64,000 nucleotides of DNA from Noviluteimonas sp052115395 (GCA_052115395.1 JBFRGO010000003.1), one strand, 5' to 3'. Positions 43,101 through 51,977 are shown, counted from the stretch's first letter. The notes: generated by a model from the sequence alone, not told the origin. Program-made: numbers and translations.

Positions 43101-44499
43101 AGAAGCCGCGCTCGCGCTGGTGCGTGCGCGCCTGACCGGCGTCGGGCCGATCACCGCGGCCGCGCTCGCCGAAACGCTCGCATTACCGCGCAACGACGTC
43201 GACCTCGCGCTGGCCGCGCTGGAATCCGAAGGCTTCGCCATGCGCGGCCGTTTCAGTTCCGGCGAGCAGGCGACGAACGAAGACGAATGGTGCGAGCGCC
43301 ACCTGTTGGCCCGCATCCATCGCTACACCATCGGCCGCCTGCGTCGCGAAATCGAACCGGTCGAGCCGCGCGACTACATGCGCTTCCTGTTCGACTGGCA
43401 GCGCGTGTCCCCGTCGTCGCGCGTCAGCGGGCCCGAAGCGCTCGCCGGCGTCGTCGCGCAACTGGAAGGCTTCGAAGCGCCCGCGGCGGCGTGGGAATCG
43501 GACCTGCTGCCGGCGCGCGTCAACGATTATTCGATCGCGTGGCTCGACGATCTGTGCACCGCCGGCCGCACGACCTGGGCACGCCTGCGCAATGCGCCGT
43601 CCGATGCGCAGGGCGGCCGCACCGCGCCCGTGCGCGCCACGCCGATCGTGCTGCTGCCGCGCAAGCAACTCGCGGCCTGGACGCAGGTCGCCGCGCAGCG
43701 CAACGACGAGGAGCCTGCGTTGTCTTCGCGCGCGGAGAAGGTCGCCGATTACCTGCGCGAGAACGGTGCCTCCTTCTTCGATGAACTCACCGCCGGCGCG
43801 CACCTGCTGCGCACGGAACTCGAGGACGCGCTCACCGAACTCGTCGCGCGCGGCCGCGTGCACTGCGACAGGTTCGCGGGCCTGCGCGCGCTGCTGGTGC
43901 CGCAGTCCAAGCGCCCGCATGCCTTCGGCGCGCGGCGCGGGCGGCGTGCGGCCTTGTTCGGCATCGAAGACGCCGGCCGCTGGACGCTGACGCGCAAGCC
44001 GTCGCAAACGCAGGCCGTCGAACCCGAATCGGTCGAGCACATCGCGCGCACGCTGCTGCGTCGATATGGCGTGGTGTGTTGGCGCCTGCTCGAACGCGAA
44101 GCGGCGTGGCTGCCGCCCTGGCGCGAATTGCTGCGCGTGTATCACCGCCTGGAGGCCCGCGGCGAAATCCGCGGCGGGCGCTTCATCGCCGGCCTGTCGG
44201 GCGAACAGTTCGCATTGCCCGACGCCATCGGCGCGCTGCGCGCCGTGCGCAAGCGCCCGCACGATGGGGCCCTGGTGAGTCTGTCGGCCCTCGATCCGCT
44301 GAACCTCGTCGGGACGGTCCTGGTCGGCGACAAGGTGCCGCGTCAGCTCGGCGCGCGCGTGTTGTATCGCGACGGCATCGCGGTCGCGACCTGGATCGCG
44401 GGCAAACTGGCGTTCCATGTCGAAACCACGCTCGATGAACAACGCGCATGGCGTCGCGCGCTGTTGCGCGAGCCCGAGCCGGTGTTCCATCCGGCGTAG
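40120..44499 (+). CDS. lhr: Large ATP-dependent helicase Lhr
   Basis: The 1459-residue superfamily-2 helicase translocates 3'-5' on DNA and unwinds RNA:DNA hybrids in repair. The N-terminal core has APTGSGKT, TPESLF, DEIH in VDEIHAVAASKRGSHLSL, SATQKPIEE, HHGSLAKELR and QRVGRSGHF. The winged-helix and beta-barrel Lhr core follows (GGTIPDTGDYAVLL, LGEAPGRTDELS, PFGSRVNRAWGLALRKRF). A long C-terminal extension (LLRRYGVVCWRLLEREAAWL) includes the Lhr-type helical modules. Near full length compared with E. coli Lhr. AGGGGGGA lies upstream of ATG 40120; ATG 40168 is an alternative. Confidence 0.93.
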   Translation: MPVQPALAHQADNPPAMSARSPVLELFHPAVAAWFARAFPGPTQAQIQAWPSIEGGRHTLVAAPTGSGKTLTAFMAAIDALVRQGLSPEGLPEATQVVYVSPLKALSNDIHLNLEAPLEGIRAELARMGLPDVAIRTAVRTGDTTQSERARMRKTPPHILVTTPESLFVLLGSDSGRAMLGTARTVIVDEIHAVAASKRGSHLSLSLERLDALCGRRLTRVGLSATQKPIEEVARFLVGAGHVEAGVADCDIVDIGYARERDLALEVPPTPLQAVMSNEQWEQVYARIAELVRQHKTTLVFVNTRRMAERAARHLGDLLGKEHVAAHHGSLAKELRLAAEQRLKTGQLQVLVATASLELGIDIGDVDLVVQLGSPRAIAAFLQRVGRSGHFVGGVPKGRLFPQSRDDLAECAALLDCVRRGELDALRMPRAPLDVLAQQLVAEVCAQEWDEDGLFALVRNAWPYAQLERKDFDAIVQMLVEGFTTRRGHRASYLHRDAVHKRLRGRAGGKQIAVMSGGTIPDTGDYAVLLEPQSTNIGTVNEDFAVESLAGDIFQLGNTSYRILRVEAGRLRVEDAQGMPPSIPFWLGEAPGRTDELSAGVSRLRTVLSERVEASEDPLELLTRDIGLDEAAARQLADYFARQVTALGTMPTQRRIVLERFFDESGGTQLIVHSPFGSRVNRAWGLALRKRFCRKFNFELQAAATEDAIVLSLSTSHSFPLIEVASYLHPNSALDILVQALLDAPLFGVRWRWNATTGLALPRFVGGKKVAPQLQRMKSEDLLATVFPDQVACAENLIGEREVPDHPLVAQTLDDCLHDAMDAEGWLSVLHGMLSGEIEVVARDLTAPSPFAAEALNARPYAFLDDAPLEERRTQAVMARRYSEDDAPGDLARLDPDAIDAVRAQAWPDARNADEMHEALMGIGTVTQADADANGWLPLLQSLAKDRRATRAAVGEGQWWAAERLPQLQALHPGASCAPDIATPEVYLREWPREEAALALVRARLTGVGPITAAALAETLALPRNDVDLALAALESEGFAMRGRFSSGEQATNEDEWCERHLLARIHRYTIGRLRREIEPVEPRDYMRFLFDWQRVSPSSRVSGPEALAGVVAQLEGFEAPAAAWESDLLPARVNDYSIAWLDDLCTAGRTTWARLRNAPSDAQGGRTAPVRATPIVLLPRKQLAAWTQVAAQRNDEEPALSSRAEKVADYLRENGASFFDELTAGAHLLRTELEDALTELVARGRVHCDRFAGLRALLVPQSKRPHAFGARRGRRAALFGIEDAGRWTLTRKPSQTQAVEPESVEHIARTLLRRYGVVCWRLLEREAAWLPPWRELLRVYHRLEARGEIRGGRFIAGLSGEQFALPDAIGALRAVRKRPHDGALVSLSALDPLNLVGTVLVGDKVPRQLGARVLYRDGIAVATWIAGKLAFHVETTLDEQRAWRRALLREPEPVFHPA

Positions 44500-44506
44500 C
44501 CGCGCC

Positions 44507-46783
44507 TCACGCGGCCGCGGTGACGCGGACCGGCATCTCCTTGTACAGCGGCGTGCGGGTGTGCGCCGAAGACACGCTCGCGGCGATCAGGCCGCTGGCT
44601 TCGGGGAAATACGCCGCGCAACATCCGGCGGGAATGTCCCACGCGCGTGCGGTGAAGCCTTCGACGCGTCGTTGGTGCCCGTCTTCGACCAGACATTCGA
44701 TGTCGACGCGATCCCCGTCGCGCAGCCCGCGGCGCGCGAGGTCGCCGCCGTTGAGGAACACGACGCGCCGGTCGCCTTCGATGCCGCGATAGCGGTCGTC
44801 GCTGCTGTACACGGTCGTGTTGAATTGATCGTGCGCGCGCATGGTCATCAGCGTCAGTGCCGCGTCGCCGTGGGCCAGGCGCGCCTGTTGCACCGGCGTG
44901 TCGTCGTGCAAGGCGTGCGCCATGAAGCGCGCCTTGCCCCTGGCGGTATTCCATTGCCGATGCGCGGCCGCGTTGGGCAGCATGAAGCGCCCGTCCTGCA
45001 GCAGGCGATCGTTGTAGCGTTCGAAGCCGTCCGTCACACCGTGTTGGCAGCGTTCGATGCGGTCGCGGATCGCGGCATAGTCGTCGGCGAATTCGCGCCA
45101 CGGCACGCTCGGCGCGCAGCCGATCGCCTGCGCCAGTTGCGCGACGATCGCCGGTTCGCTGCGCTGCAGTTCGCTGATCGGGGCCTGCACGCCGCGCGAG
45201 GCGCGCACCGTGCTGGAAGAATCTTCGGTGGAAATGCATTGCTCGCCGCCGGGGCGCAGGTCGCGGTCGGTGCGGCCGAGCGTGGGCAGCAACAAGCCGA
45301 TTTCACCCGGATGGCAATGCGTGCGATTGAGCTTGGTCGCGATGTGCAGCGTGAAGCGGCAACGTTCGAGCGCAGCCAGTACGCGCGGTGCATCGGGTGC
45401 AGCGACGCCGAAGTTGCCGCCGAGACAGAGCAGGCCACGCACGCTGCCGTCGAACAAGCCGTCGATCACGCCGGCCGCATCGCGTCCGGCTTCGCGACAC
45501 AGGGTCACGCCCGGGAAGGTGTGTTCGATGTTGTCGAGCCACGCGTCGGTGACTTGCGAGGTCGCCCCCATCGTCCGGTCGCCCTGCACGTTGGAATGCC
45601 CGCGGACCGGCATCGCGCCAGTACCCGGACGCCCGATGTTCCCGCGCAACAACAGCAGGTTGACGACCTGCTGGATCGTCGCCACTGCGTCGGGATGATG
45701 GGTCAGCCCCATGCACCAGGTGATCATCGTGGACTTCGCACGCGCGTAGTGGGCCGCGATCTCGCGCATCTGCGCTTCGGCCAGGCCCGAACGCGCGACG
45801 AGCGTCGGCCAGTCGCAAGCGTCGAGGTCCGCGATCAGTGCATCGAAGCCTTCGGTGTGTTGCGCGATGAACGCCTGGTCGAACACGGTGCCCGGCGCCG
45901 CGCGTTCGGATTCCAGCAGCGCCTTCATCACGCCCTTGAGCGCCGCGAAGTCGCCGCCGATCGCGACCTGGTAAATCGCATCGGCCACGCCGATGCCGGT
46001 GTCGCGCGCGAGCTCGCCCAGGTTCTTCGGATCGGAGAAATGCGTGAACCCGCGTTCGCGCAAGGGATTGATGGCGAGGATCGTGGCGCCGCGCTTCTTC
46101 GCCTCGTACAGCGCCGACATCATGCGCGGATGGTTGCTGGCCGGATTCTGGCCGATGACGATGAACAATTCGGCGTGCTCGAAGTCCTCGAGCGTGCAGG
46201 TGCCCTTGCCGGTGCCGATGCTCTGCTTCAGCGCATGGCCGGAGGGTTCGTGGCAGAAGTTCGACGAATCGGGGAGGTGGGGGCTGCCGTAGCCCCGCGC
46301 GGCGAGTTGCCACAGGAACGCGGCCTCGTTGCTGCTGCGCCCCGATGCGTAGAAGGCGACCGATTGCGGCGGCAAGGCCTGCAACTCGCGCGCGGCGATC
46401 GCGTAGGCCTCGTCCCAATCGATCGCGCGGAAGGTGCCCACGCGTCCGTCGTACAGCACCGGCGTGGTGAGCCGGCCCTGGAACTCCAGGTCGAAATCGC
46501 CCAGCGCCCGCAGTTGCGCGGGTGTCTTGCCGTCGAAGAATTCCGCGCCGACTGCCTTGCGCGTCATTTCCCACGCGATGGCCTTCTGGCCTTGCTCGCA
46601 GCTGTCGACGAGCGGATGGCCCACCTTGTCGGGGAAGGCGCAGCCCGGGCAGTCGAAGCCGCCCACCTTGTTGGCGGTCAGGAAGGAGCCGACGAGTTTC
46701 AGCGCGATGCCCTGGCGCGACCAGGCGCGCACGGTGGCGCGCAGGGCGCCGCGGCCCCCGGCGGGGGAGTGTGGGGAGTTCAT
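44507..46783 (-). CDS. Molybdopterin oxidoreductase alpha subunit, YdeP-like
   Basis: The 758-residue protein belongs to the FdhF/YdeP formate-dehydrogenase-like branch of bis-MGD enzymes. It shows GGFDCPGCAFPD near residues 41-52, ATREL-type AIAARELQALPPQSVAFYAS, FCHEPSGHALKQSIGTGKGT, GQNPASNHPRMMSALYEAK, GLTHHPDAVATIQQVVNLLL, RGNIGRPGTGAMPVRGHSNV and a C-terminal molydopterin-binding barrel (MRAHDQFNTTVYS). YdeP is linked to acid resistance in E. coli. Its partner reductase and FdhD-like maturation protein are not in view. It faces lhr tail to tail with 7 bp between stops. Confidence 0.9.
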   Translation of the reverse strand: MNSPHSPAGGRGALRATVRAWSRQGIALKLVGSFLTANKVGGFDCPGCAFPDKVGHPLVDSCEQGQKAIAWEMTRKAVGAEFFDGKTPAQLRALGDFDLEFQGRLTTPVLYDGRVGTFRAIDWDEAYAIAARELQALPPQSVAFYASGRSSNEAAFLWQLAARGYGSPHLPDSSNFCHEPSGHALKQSIGTGKGTCTLEDFEHAELFIVIGQNPASNHPRMMSALYEAKKRGATILAINPLRERGFTHFSDPKNLGELARDTGIGVADAIYQVAIGGDFAALKGVMKALLESERAAPGTVFDQAFIAQHTEGFDALIADLDACDWPTLVARSGLAEAQMREIAAHYARAKSTMITWCMGLTHHPDAVATIQQVVNLLLLRGNIGRPGTGAMPVRGHSNVQGDRTMGATSQVTDAWLDNIEHTFPGVTLCREAGRDAAGVIDGLFDGSVRGLLCLGGNFGVAAPDAPRVLAALERCRFTLHIATKLNRTHCHPGEIGLLLPTLGRTDRDLRPGGEQCISTEDSSSTVRASRGVQAPISELQRSEPAIVAQLAQAIGCAPSVPWREFADDYAAIRDRIERCQHGVTDGFERYNDRLLQDGRFMLPNAAAHRQWNTARGKARFMAHALHDDTPVQQARLAHGDAALTLMTMRAHDQFNTTVYSSDDRYRGIEGDRRVVFLNGGDLARRGLRDGDRVDIECLVEDGHQRRVEGFTARAWDIPAGCCAAYFPEASGLIAASVSSAHTRTPLYKEMPVRVTAAA

Positions 46784-46954
46784 GGCGACGGTTTAACGCC
46801 TGCAGAGCTGTTCCTGCAAGCGCCTCCTCCGTAAGCGGCGGTATTGCGATCGCCGGAAGGTGAATGCGCTTTGGTGAACGGTCTTTCACTTCGTTGTTAC
46901 ACAGCAGTGCGCACATTGCGCGCCATCCCCCGCGTAACCCAGGTCCAGCCCCGT

Positions 46955-47233
46955 ATGGTCATCCACCTCCATGCCGCCCCGCGCGACATCGACGAAGTCA
47001 CCTCCGCGCGCGCCCGAGCCCTGGGCGAACTGGCGACGGGTTTCTATCCCGACATGACCTGGCAGAAGGTCGAGCCGCAGATGGCGAGCGACTGGTCGCG
47101 CGTGCGCGGCGATTCGCAACTGGGCTGGAACGAAGTGCGCGAAGAAGCGCATTCGGCCTGGCAAGTGGCGAAGCTGAGCAAGGATGTGTGCTGCTGCGAC
47201 GACAAGCCCGTGCGCGTGCAATCGGCGGCCTGA
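46955..47233 (+). CDS. Conserved small protein of unknown function
   Basis: The 92-residue protein has no signal or membrane segment. Its sequence is regular and helical with spaced tryptophans (DMTWQKVEPQMASDWSRVRG, LGWNEVREEAHSAWQVAKLS) and a Cys cluster VCCCDDKP near the end. The Trp-x3-R...W pattern resembles other small stress-associated hypothetical proteins, but I do not recognise the family. The ATG at 46955 was chosen as the natural beginning of the helical region; frames starting at 46844 add an Arg/Cys-rich stretch that looks like leader. A terminator follows. Confidence 0.65.
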   Translation: MVIHLHAAPRDIDEVTSARARALGELATGFYPDMTWQKVEPQMASDWSRVRGDSQLGWNEVREEAHSAWQVAKLSKDVCCCDDKPVRVQSAA

Positions 47234-47258
47234 TCGCCGCGCAAACCGATGCAAAAGG

Positions 47259-47284
47259 AAAGGGCCGATTGCGGCCCTTTCGCT
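47259..47284. terminator. Rho-independent terminator between convergent genes
   Basis: AAAGGGCCG (47259-47267) and CGGCCCTTT (47272-47280) form a 9 bp stem with loop ATTG, followed by a short T/C run on the plus strand. It lies between the small protein gene and the M3 peptidase gene on the other strand. Confidence 0.75.
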
Positions 47285-47307
47285 TTCAAAACGATCGCGT
47301 CGAAGGA

Positions 47308-49542
47308 TCAACCGCCCGCGGCGGTCTTCTCCGTCGGCTTGGCTTCGCCTTCGGGCTTCTTCGAATCATCCGCCGCACCATCCAGGCCGCGACGCTTCAG
47401 CAGCGGACCGATCTCCGGCCCATGGCCGGCGAAGTCCTTGAACAACACCAGCGCATCCTTGCTGCCGCCGCGCGAGAGCAGGGTGTCGCGGAAGTGATCG
47501 CCGTTGGCGCGCGTCAGGCCACCGTGCTGCTTGAACCATTCCACCGAATCGGCATCGAGCACTTCCGACCAGATGTAGGCGTAGTAGCCGGCCGAGTAGC
47601 CGCCCATGATGTGGCTGAAGTACGGCGTCTTGTAACGCGGCGGCACCGCGGCGAAGTCCACGCCGTCCTTCTTCAGCGCAGCGGCTTCGAAGGCCATCAC
47701 GCCCGAAGCCGGCGGCACCTGGTCGGGGGTGATCTGGTGCCACTTCTGGTCGAGCAGCGCGGCGCCCAGGTACTCGGTGGTGGTGAAGCCCTGGTTGAAC
47801 TTGCCCGCGGCCAGCACCTTGTCGAGCAATTCCTTCGGCATCGGCTTGCCGGTCTGGTAGTGCTTGGCGTAGTTCGGCAGCACCGTCGGCCAGTCGGCCC
47901 ACATCTCGTTGACCTGCGAGGGGTATTCGACGAAATCGCGCGGCACGCTGGTGCCGGTGAAGTAGGGGTACTTCACGTTCGAGAACATGCCGTGCAGCGC
48001 ATGGCCGAACTCATGGAACATCGTGGTCACTTCATCCCACGTCAGCAGCGTGGGCTGGCCCGCCGGCGGCTTGGTGATGTTGAGGTGGTTGGCCACGACC
48101 GGGAGGAAGCCGGTGAGCTCGGACTGGTCGACGTAGGAGTTCATCCACGCGCCGCCCTGCTTGGAATCGCGGGCGTACATGTCGGAGATGAAGATGGCGA
48201 GCTGCTTGCCGTCCTTGTCGAACACGTCGAACACGCGCACGTCCGGCTCGTACACCGGCAGGTCCTTGCGTTCCTTGAACGTCAGGCCGTATTCCTCGTG
48301 CGCGGCGTAGAAGACGCCGTTCTGCTGCACGTTGTCGAGTTCCAGGTACGGCTTGAGTTCGTTCTCGTCGAACGCGAACTTCTCCTTGCGCACCTTCTCC
48401 GAATAGAAGGACCAATCCCACGGTTCCAGCTTGAAGGTCGGCTGGCCCTTGGCCTTCTGTTCCTTGTCGATCATCGCCTGCAGGTCGGCGGCTTCGCGCC
48501 TGGCGTTGGCCACCGCCGGCGGGGCGAGCTTGCCGAGCATGTCGTTGACGGCCTGCGGCGTCTTCGCGGTTTCGTCTTCGAGCACGAACGCGGCCCAGTT
48601 CGGATAGCCGAGCAACTGCGCCTTCTGCGCGCGCAGCTTGACGACCTTCGAAATGATCGCAGTGGTGTCGAACTCGCCGCCGTCGCCGCGCGCCATCGAG
48701 GCGCGATACAGCTTCTCGCGCAGCGCGCGGTTGGTCAGCTGCGCAGCCGGGGGCTGGCCGGTGGTGTTGAGGATGGTCAGGACGTACTTGCCATCGAGCT
48801 TGCGCGCCTTGGCCACGTCGGCGGCCGCGTCGATCTGCGCATCGGACAGGCCGTCGAGTTCGGCGCGCGTGTCGACGACGACCGCGGCGGCGTTGCGGCC
48901 GGCGATCAGCTTCTGGTCGAACTGCGTGCCCAGCGTGGCGAGCTCGCCGTTGATGTCCTTGAGCTTGGTCTTGTCCGCTTCGCTCAGCTTGGCGCCGGCG
49001 CGGACGAAGTCGGTGTAGTAACGCTCGACCAGGCGCGTCTGCTGCGCGTCCAGGCCCAGCGAGGCGCGGCGGTCGTAGAGCGACTGGATGCGCGCGAACA
49101 GCTTGGGGTTCAGGCGGATGGCGTCGCGGTGCGCGGCGAAGATGGGCGAATACTTCTCGTCGATCTGTTCGCGCGCGTCGTTCTTGTCGGCGCCCAGCAG
49201 GTTGTAGAAGACGGTGGCGGCGCGCGTGAGCGTGCGGCCGTTCTTCTCCATCGCCAGGATCGTGTTGTCGAAAGTCGGTTCGGACTTGTCGTTGGCGATG
49301 CGCTCGATTTCGGCGAGTTCTTCCTTCATGCCCTGGTCGAAGGCCGGGGCGAAGTCGGTGTCCTTGATCTTCGCGAAGTCGGGGTAGTGCAGGGGCAGCG
49401 TGCTGTCGGCGAAGAACGGATTGGAGGCGGGGTTCTGCACGGCGGATCCTTGGGTCTGCGCGGCCGCGGCGGGCGCATACGTCAAAGCAGGCGTGCCTGC
49501 GGCGAGGGCGAGCGCCAGGGCGCAGGCGAGCGGGTGCTTCAT
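47308..49542 (-). CDS. dcp: Secreted M3-family peptidyl-dipeptidase
   Basis: The 744-residue zinc peptidase has a Sec signal (MKHPLACALALALAAGTPAL) and full M3 features: the LFFAD-type NPFFADSTLPLHYPDFAKIK near the start, the zinc motif in MFHEFGHALHGMF, TSVPRDFVEYPSQVNEMW and SAGYYAYIWSEVLD, the oligopeptidase A/Dcp block. Dcp removes dipeptides from peptide C-termini. The signal peptide indicates periplasmic or extracellular action, common among Xanthomonadaceae. It stands alone, convergent with the small protein gene. Confidence 0.93.
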   Translation of the reverse strand: MKHPLACALALALAAGTPALTYAPAAAAQTQGSAVQNPASNPFFADSTLPLHYPDFAKIKDTDFAPAFDQGMKEELAEIERIANDKSEPTFDNTILAMEKNGRTLTRAATVFYNLLGADKNDAREQIDEKYSPIFAAHRDAIRLNPKLFARIQSLYDRRASLGLDAQQTRLVERYYTDFVRAGAKLSEADKTKLKDINGELATLGTQFDQKLIAGRNAAAVVVDTRAELDGLSDAQIDAAADVAKARKLDGKYVLTILNTTGQPPAAQLTNRALREKLYRASMARGDGGEFDTTAIISKVVKLRAQKAQLLGYPNWAAFVLEDETAKTPQAVNDMLGKLAPPAVANARREAADLQAMIDKEQKAKGQPTFKLEPWDWSFYSEKVRKEKFAFDENELKPYLELDNVQQNGVFYAAHEEYGLTFKERKDLPVYEPDVRVFDVFDKDGKQLAIFISDMYARDSKQGGAWMNSYVDQSELTGFLPVVANHLNITKPPAGQPTLLTWDEVTTMFHEFGHALHGMFSNVKYPYFTGTSVPRDFVEYPSQVNEMWADWPTVLPNYAKHYQTGKPMPKELLDKVLAAGKFNQGFTTTEYLGAALLDQKWHQITPDQVPPASGVMAFEAAALKKDGVDFAAVPPRYKTPYFSHIMGGYSAGYYAYIWSEVLDADSVEWFKQHGGLTRANGDHFRDTLLSRGGSKDALVLFKDFAGHGPEIGPLLKRRGLDGAADDSKKPEGEAKPTEKTAAGG

Positions 49543-49719
49543 TGGTAGGGTTCTCGGCGGACGGAACTGCCGAATTTACCCCAGCCCGGTGCAGGCTACG
49601 CATGACGAAAGCCATGTCCGGTGAATGCGGCCGTTTCGGCCCCGGCCCGCGCCCGGTTCACATGCGCCCGACCGCCGCGTCGCAACAATCCCGGTTCCCC
49701 TTTCCAACGGAGCGCCCCC

Positions 49720-50151
49720 ATGAGCAACGTCACCACGGTGATGACCGCCAACCCCGCGTCCGCCACCCCCGAGACGCCCCTGCGCGACGTGGCGCGCCTG
49801 ATGATCGAGAACGACTGCGGCCAGATCCCGGTCGTCGACACTCAGGGCGCGCTGGTGGGCGTGGTCACCGATCGCGACATCGCCGTGCGCATCGTGGCCG
49901 AAGGCCGCGACACCATGGGCGCGACCGCCTCCGATGCGATGAGCGCCCCGGTCAAGAGCGTGCGCGAAGACAGCACCCTCAAGGACGCGACCGCGCTGAT
50001 GGAGTCCTCGCAGATCCGCCGCGTGCCGGTGGTCGATGCCAAGGGCAAGCTCACCGGCATCGTGTCGCTGGCCGACATCGCGCTGGCCGGCAAGGATGGC
50101 CAGACCGCCAAGGTCGTCAAGGAAGTCTCCGAACCCTCCGGCAAGCACTGA
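49720..50151 (+). CDS. Two-CBS-domain regulatory protein
   Basis: The 143-residue protein is a tandem CBS pair (Bateman module). The first CBS reads VMTANPASATPETPLRDVAR then DCGQIPVVDTQGALVGVVTD; the second reads AMSAPVKSVREDSTLKDATA then IRRVPVVDAKGKLTGIVSLA. Such pairs bind adenosine nucleotides and modulate partners; which one is not known since no catalytic domain is attached. CGGAG upstream supports ATG 49720. The glutathione peroxidase gene follows after 42 bp. Confidence 0.93.
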   Translation: MSNVTTVMTANPASATPETPLRDVARLMIENDCGQIPVVDTQGALVGVVTDRDIAVRIVAEGRDTMGATASDAMSAPVKSVREDSTLKDATALMESSQIRRVPVVDAKGKLTGIVSLADIALAGKDGQTAKVVKEVSEPSGKH

Positions 50152-50193
50152 GCTATATTCCGGGGCGACTCCCCCGTCGCCCCGGATGGCAAC

Positions 50194-50676
50194 ATGACCA
50201 CCGCTTTCGACTTCAGCGCGCAGGACATCGACGGCCATGACAAGTCGCTCGCCGACTGGCGCGGCAAGGTACTGCTGATCGTCAACGTCGCGTCCAAGTG
50301 CGGGTTCACGCCGCAGTACACGGGCCTGGAAAAACTCTGGAAGGACTACGCCGACCGCGGGCTGGTGGTCCTCGGTTTCCCGTGCGACCAGTTCGGCCAC
50401 CAGGAACCGGGCGATGAATCGGAAATCAAGAACTTCTGCTCGCTGACCTACGACGTCGACTTCCCCTTGTTCGCGAAGATCGACGTCAACGGAGCCCAAG
50501 CCCATCCCCTCTACAAGTGGTTGAAGGAAGAGAAGGGCGGGTTCCTGGGCATCGACGCCATCAAGTGGAATTTCACGAAGTTTTTGGTCGGCCGCGATGG
50601 CAAGGTGCGCAAGCGTTACGCACCGACCGACACGCCCGAGTCGCTGGCCAAGGACATCGAAGCCGCCCTGGCCTGA
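50194..50676 (+). CDS. Glutathione peroxidase family thiol peroxidase
   Basis: The 160-residue protein has the family's three blocks: LLIVNVASKCGFTPQYTGLE with the peroxidatic Cys, VLGFPCDQFGHQEPG with the resolving Cys position of thioredoxin-dependent members, and IKWNFTKFLVGRDGKV (Trp-Asn-Phe). It reduces hydrogen and lipid peroxides. Its last 61 bp overlap the acyltransferase gene on the opposite strand. Confidence 0.93.
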   Translation: MTTAFDFSAQDIDGHDKSLADWRGKVLLIVNVASKCGFTPQYTGLEKLWKDYADRGLVVLGFPCDQFGHQEPGDESEIKNFCSLTYDVDFPLFAKIDVNGAQAHPLYKWLKEEKGGFLGIDAIKWNFTKFLVGRDGKVRKRYAPTDTPESLAKDIEAALA

Positions 50677-51803
50677 CGGCGCTTGATGCCGAACGCCGGG
50701 CGCAGCACCGGCACGCGGCGGATCACCGCGAACAACAGCGCACAACCGGCGACGGTGCCGATCAACACGAGCGCCGTTTCGACGATCGGCCCCAGGTGCA
50801 TCGGCACGAGCACGAAGGCAATGCCGACGATCAGGCTCTGGTGCAGCACGTACCACGGGTAGACCGCTTCGTTCGCCCACGGCAGCCATGCGAAGGGACG
50901 GTCGAGGTAGGTGCGGCCGTACCCGAGGATCGCGCAGAGCATCCACCAGATGTACAGGCTGCGCAGGATCCAGATCGCGGCCTGCAGCGTGTCGGACACT
51001 TGCTCGGGCAACACGTACACGCACGCGGCATAGAAGGCGAACAAGGCGACCGCGCTGACCAGGGCACGGCGGCGCAGGCGCGCGAGTTCGGCCCACAACG
51101 CCTCGTTCGTGCCCAGCCACCACCCGTAGAGGAACATCGTGAAGTACACGCTGTGGCGGTACCAGTCGTGCACCAGGTCGCCGGTGTCTTCGAAATGCGG
51201 CTGCAGCAACAGGGTGAACACCGCGATCGGCAGCGCCGGAACGATCAGCAGCCAGATCCCGCGCAACTTCGCGAGTGGATTGGGCAGGCGACGCAGCAGG
51301 GGCAGCAGCAGCGCAAGCACCATCGTGTAGGTCCACAGGTAGGCCAGGTACCACAGGTGGTTCCAGGTGAAGCCGTGTTCCCAACCGGCGAAGGCGCCTT
51401 CGGGCCAGGTCGTGTGGCCGTAATAGCGCACGAGGAAGTCGAGGAAGCCCGGCGCCACCAGCCCGTTGGACACGCCTTCGACGTAGGGCTGGATCGGCAC
51501 CACGACCCACATGCCGAAGACCAGGGGCAGCAACAGGCGCCAGGTCCGCAGCGCGACGAAGCGGCCGATGCCGGAATCGCGCAGCAGGAAATGCACCGAC
51601 AGGCCCGAGATCAGGAAGATCAGGTCCATGCGCCAGCGGTTGACCGCGAGCATCGGCAGTTGGATCGCTTCGGTGGTGTAGGTCGACTTGATGTGCCAGC
51701 CCCAGTCGCCGCCCACGTAGAGCATCGCCCAGTGATAGAGGATGAGCATGCCGAAGGCGATGGCGCGCAGGGCGTCGATGTCGTGGCGTCGCGTGGTGGA
51801 CAT
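50616..51803 (-). CDS. Membrane acyltransferase, family 3 / OpgC-like
   Basis: The 395-residue membrane protein starts RHDIDALRAIAFGMLILYHW, the acyltransferase-3 opening with the catalytic His in its first helix. RMDLIFLISGLSVHFLLRD follows, then about ten further hydrophobic helices. WYLAYLWTYTMVLALLLPLL is the second conserved block. Members O-acylate polysaccharides such as membrane-derived glucans. The C-terminal 20 residues read antisense through the end of the peroxidase gene. It is divergent from the LytTR regulator gene, which may control it. Confidence 0.85.
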   Translation of the reverse strand: MSTTRRHDIDALRAIAFGMLILYHWAMLYVGGDWGWHIKSTYTTEAIQLPMLAVNRWRMDLIFLISGLSVHFLLRDSGIGRFVALRTWRLLLPLVFGMWVVVPIQPYVEGVSNGLVAPGFLDFLVRYYGHTTWPEGAFAGWEHGFTWNHLWYLAYLWTYTMVLALLLPLLRRLPNPLAKLRGIWLLIVPALPIAVFTLLLQPHFEDTGDLVHDWYRHSVYFTMFLYGWWLGTNEALWAELARLRRRALVSAVALFAFYAACVYVLPEQVSDTLQAAIWILRSLYIWWMLCAILGYGRTYLDRPFAWLPWANEAVYPWYVLHQSLIVGIAFVLVPMHLGPIVETALVLIGTVAGCALLFAVIRRVPVLRPAFGIKRRQARAASMSLASDSGVSVGA

Positions 51804-51881
51804 GGTGGCGGTCCGGTGGTTGGGATGGCCCACCCTCGACGCGCCGTGGTGCGAAAGACAGCGCCAAGTGATTGATTCGCC

Positions 51882-51916
51882 GATCCCGGGGACGAATCGC
51901 GGATCGCAGGGACGAA
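51882..51916. promoter_or_regulatory. Direct repeat in the LytTR/acyltransferase intergenic region
   Basis: GATCCCGGGGACGAA (51882-51896) and GATCGCAGGGACGAA (51902-51916) form an imperfect direct repeat with a 20 bp period, about two helical turns. LytTR proteins bind direct repeats roughly two turns apart, and the gene for one starts 62 bp downstream. Site identity is inferred from arrangement only; the half-site does not plainly match published LytTR consensus. Confidence 0.45.
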
Positions 51917-51977
51917 CCGGTTCCGCCCAAGCGCGTCCCTCCGCCACAATGCGCGGCATGTCGATGCCTCCATCCCG

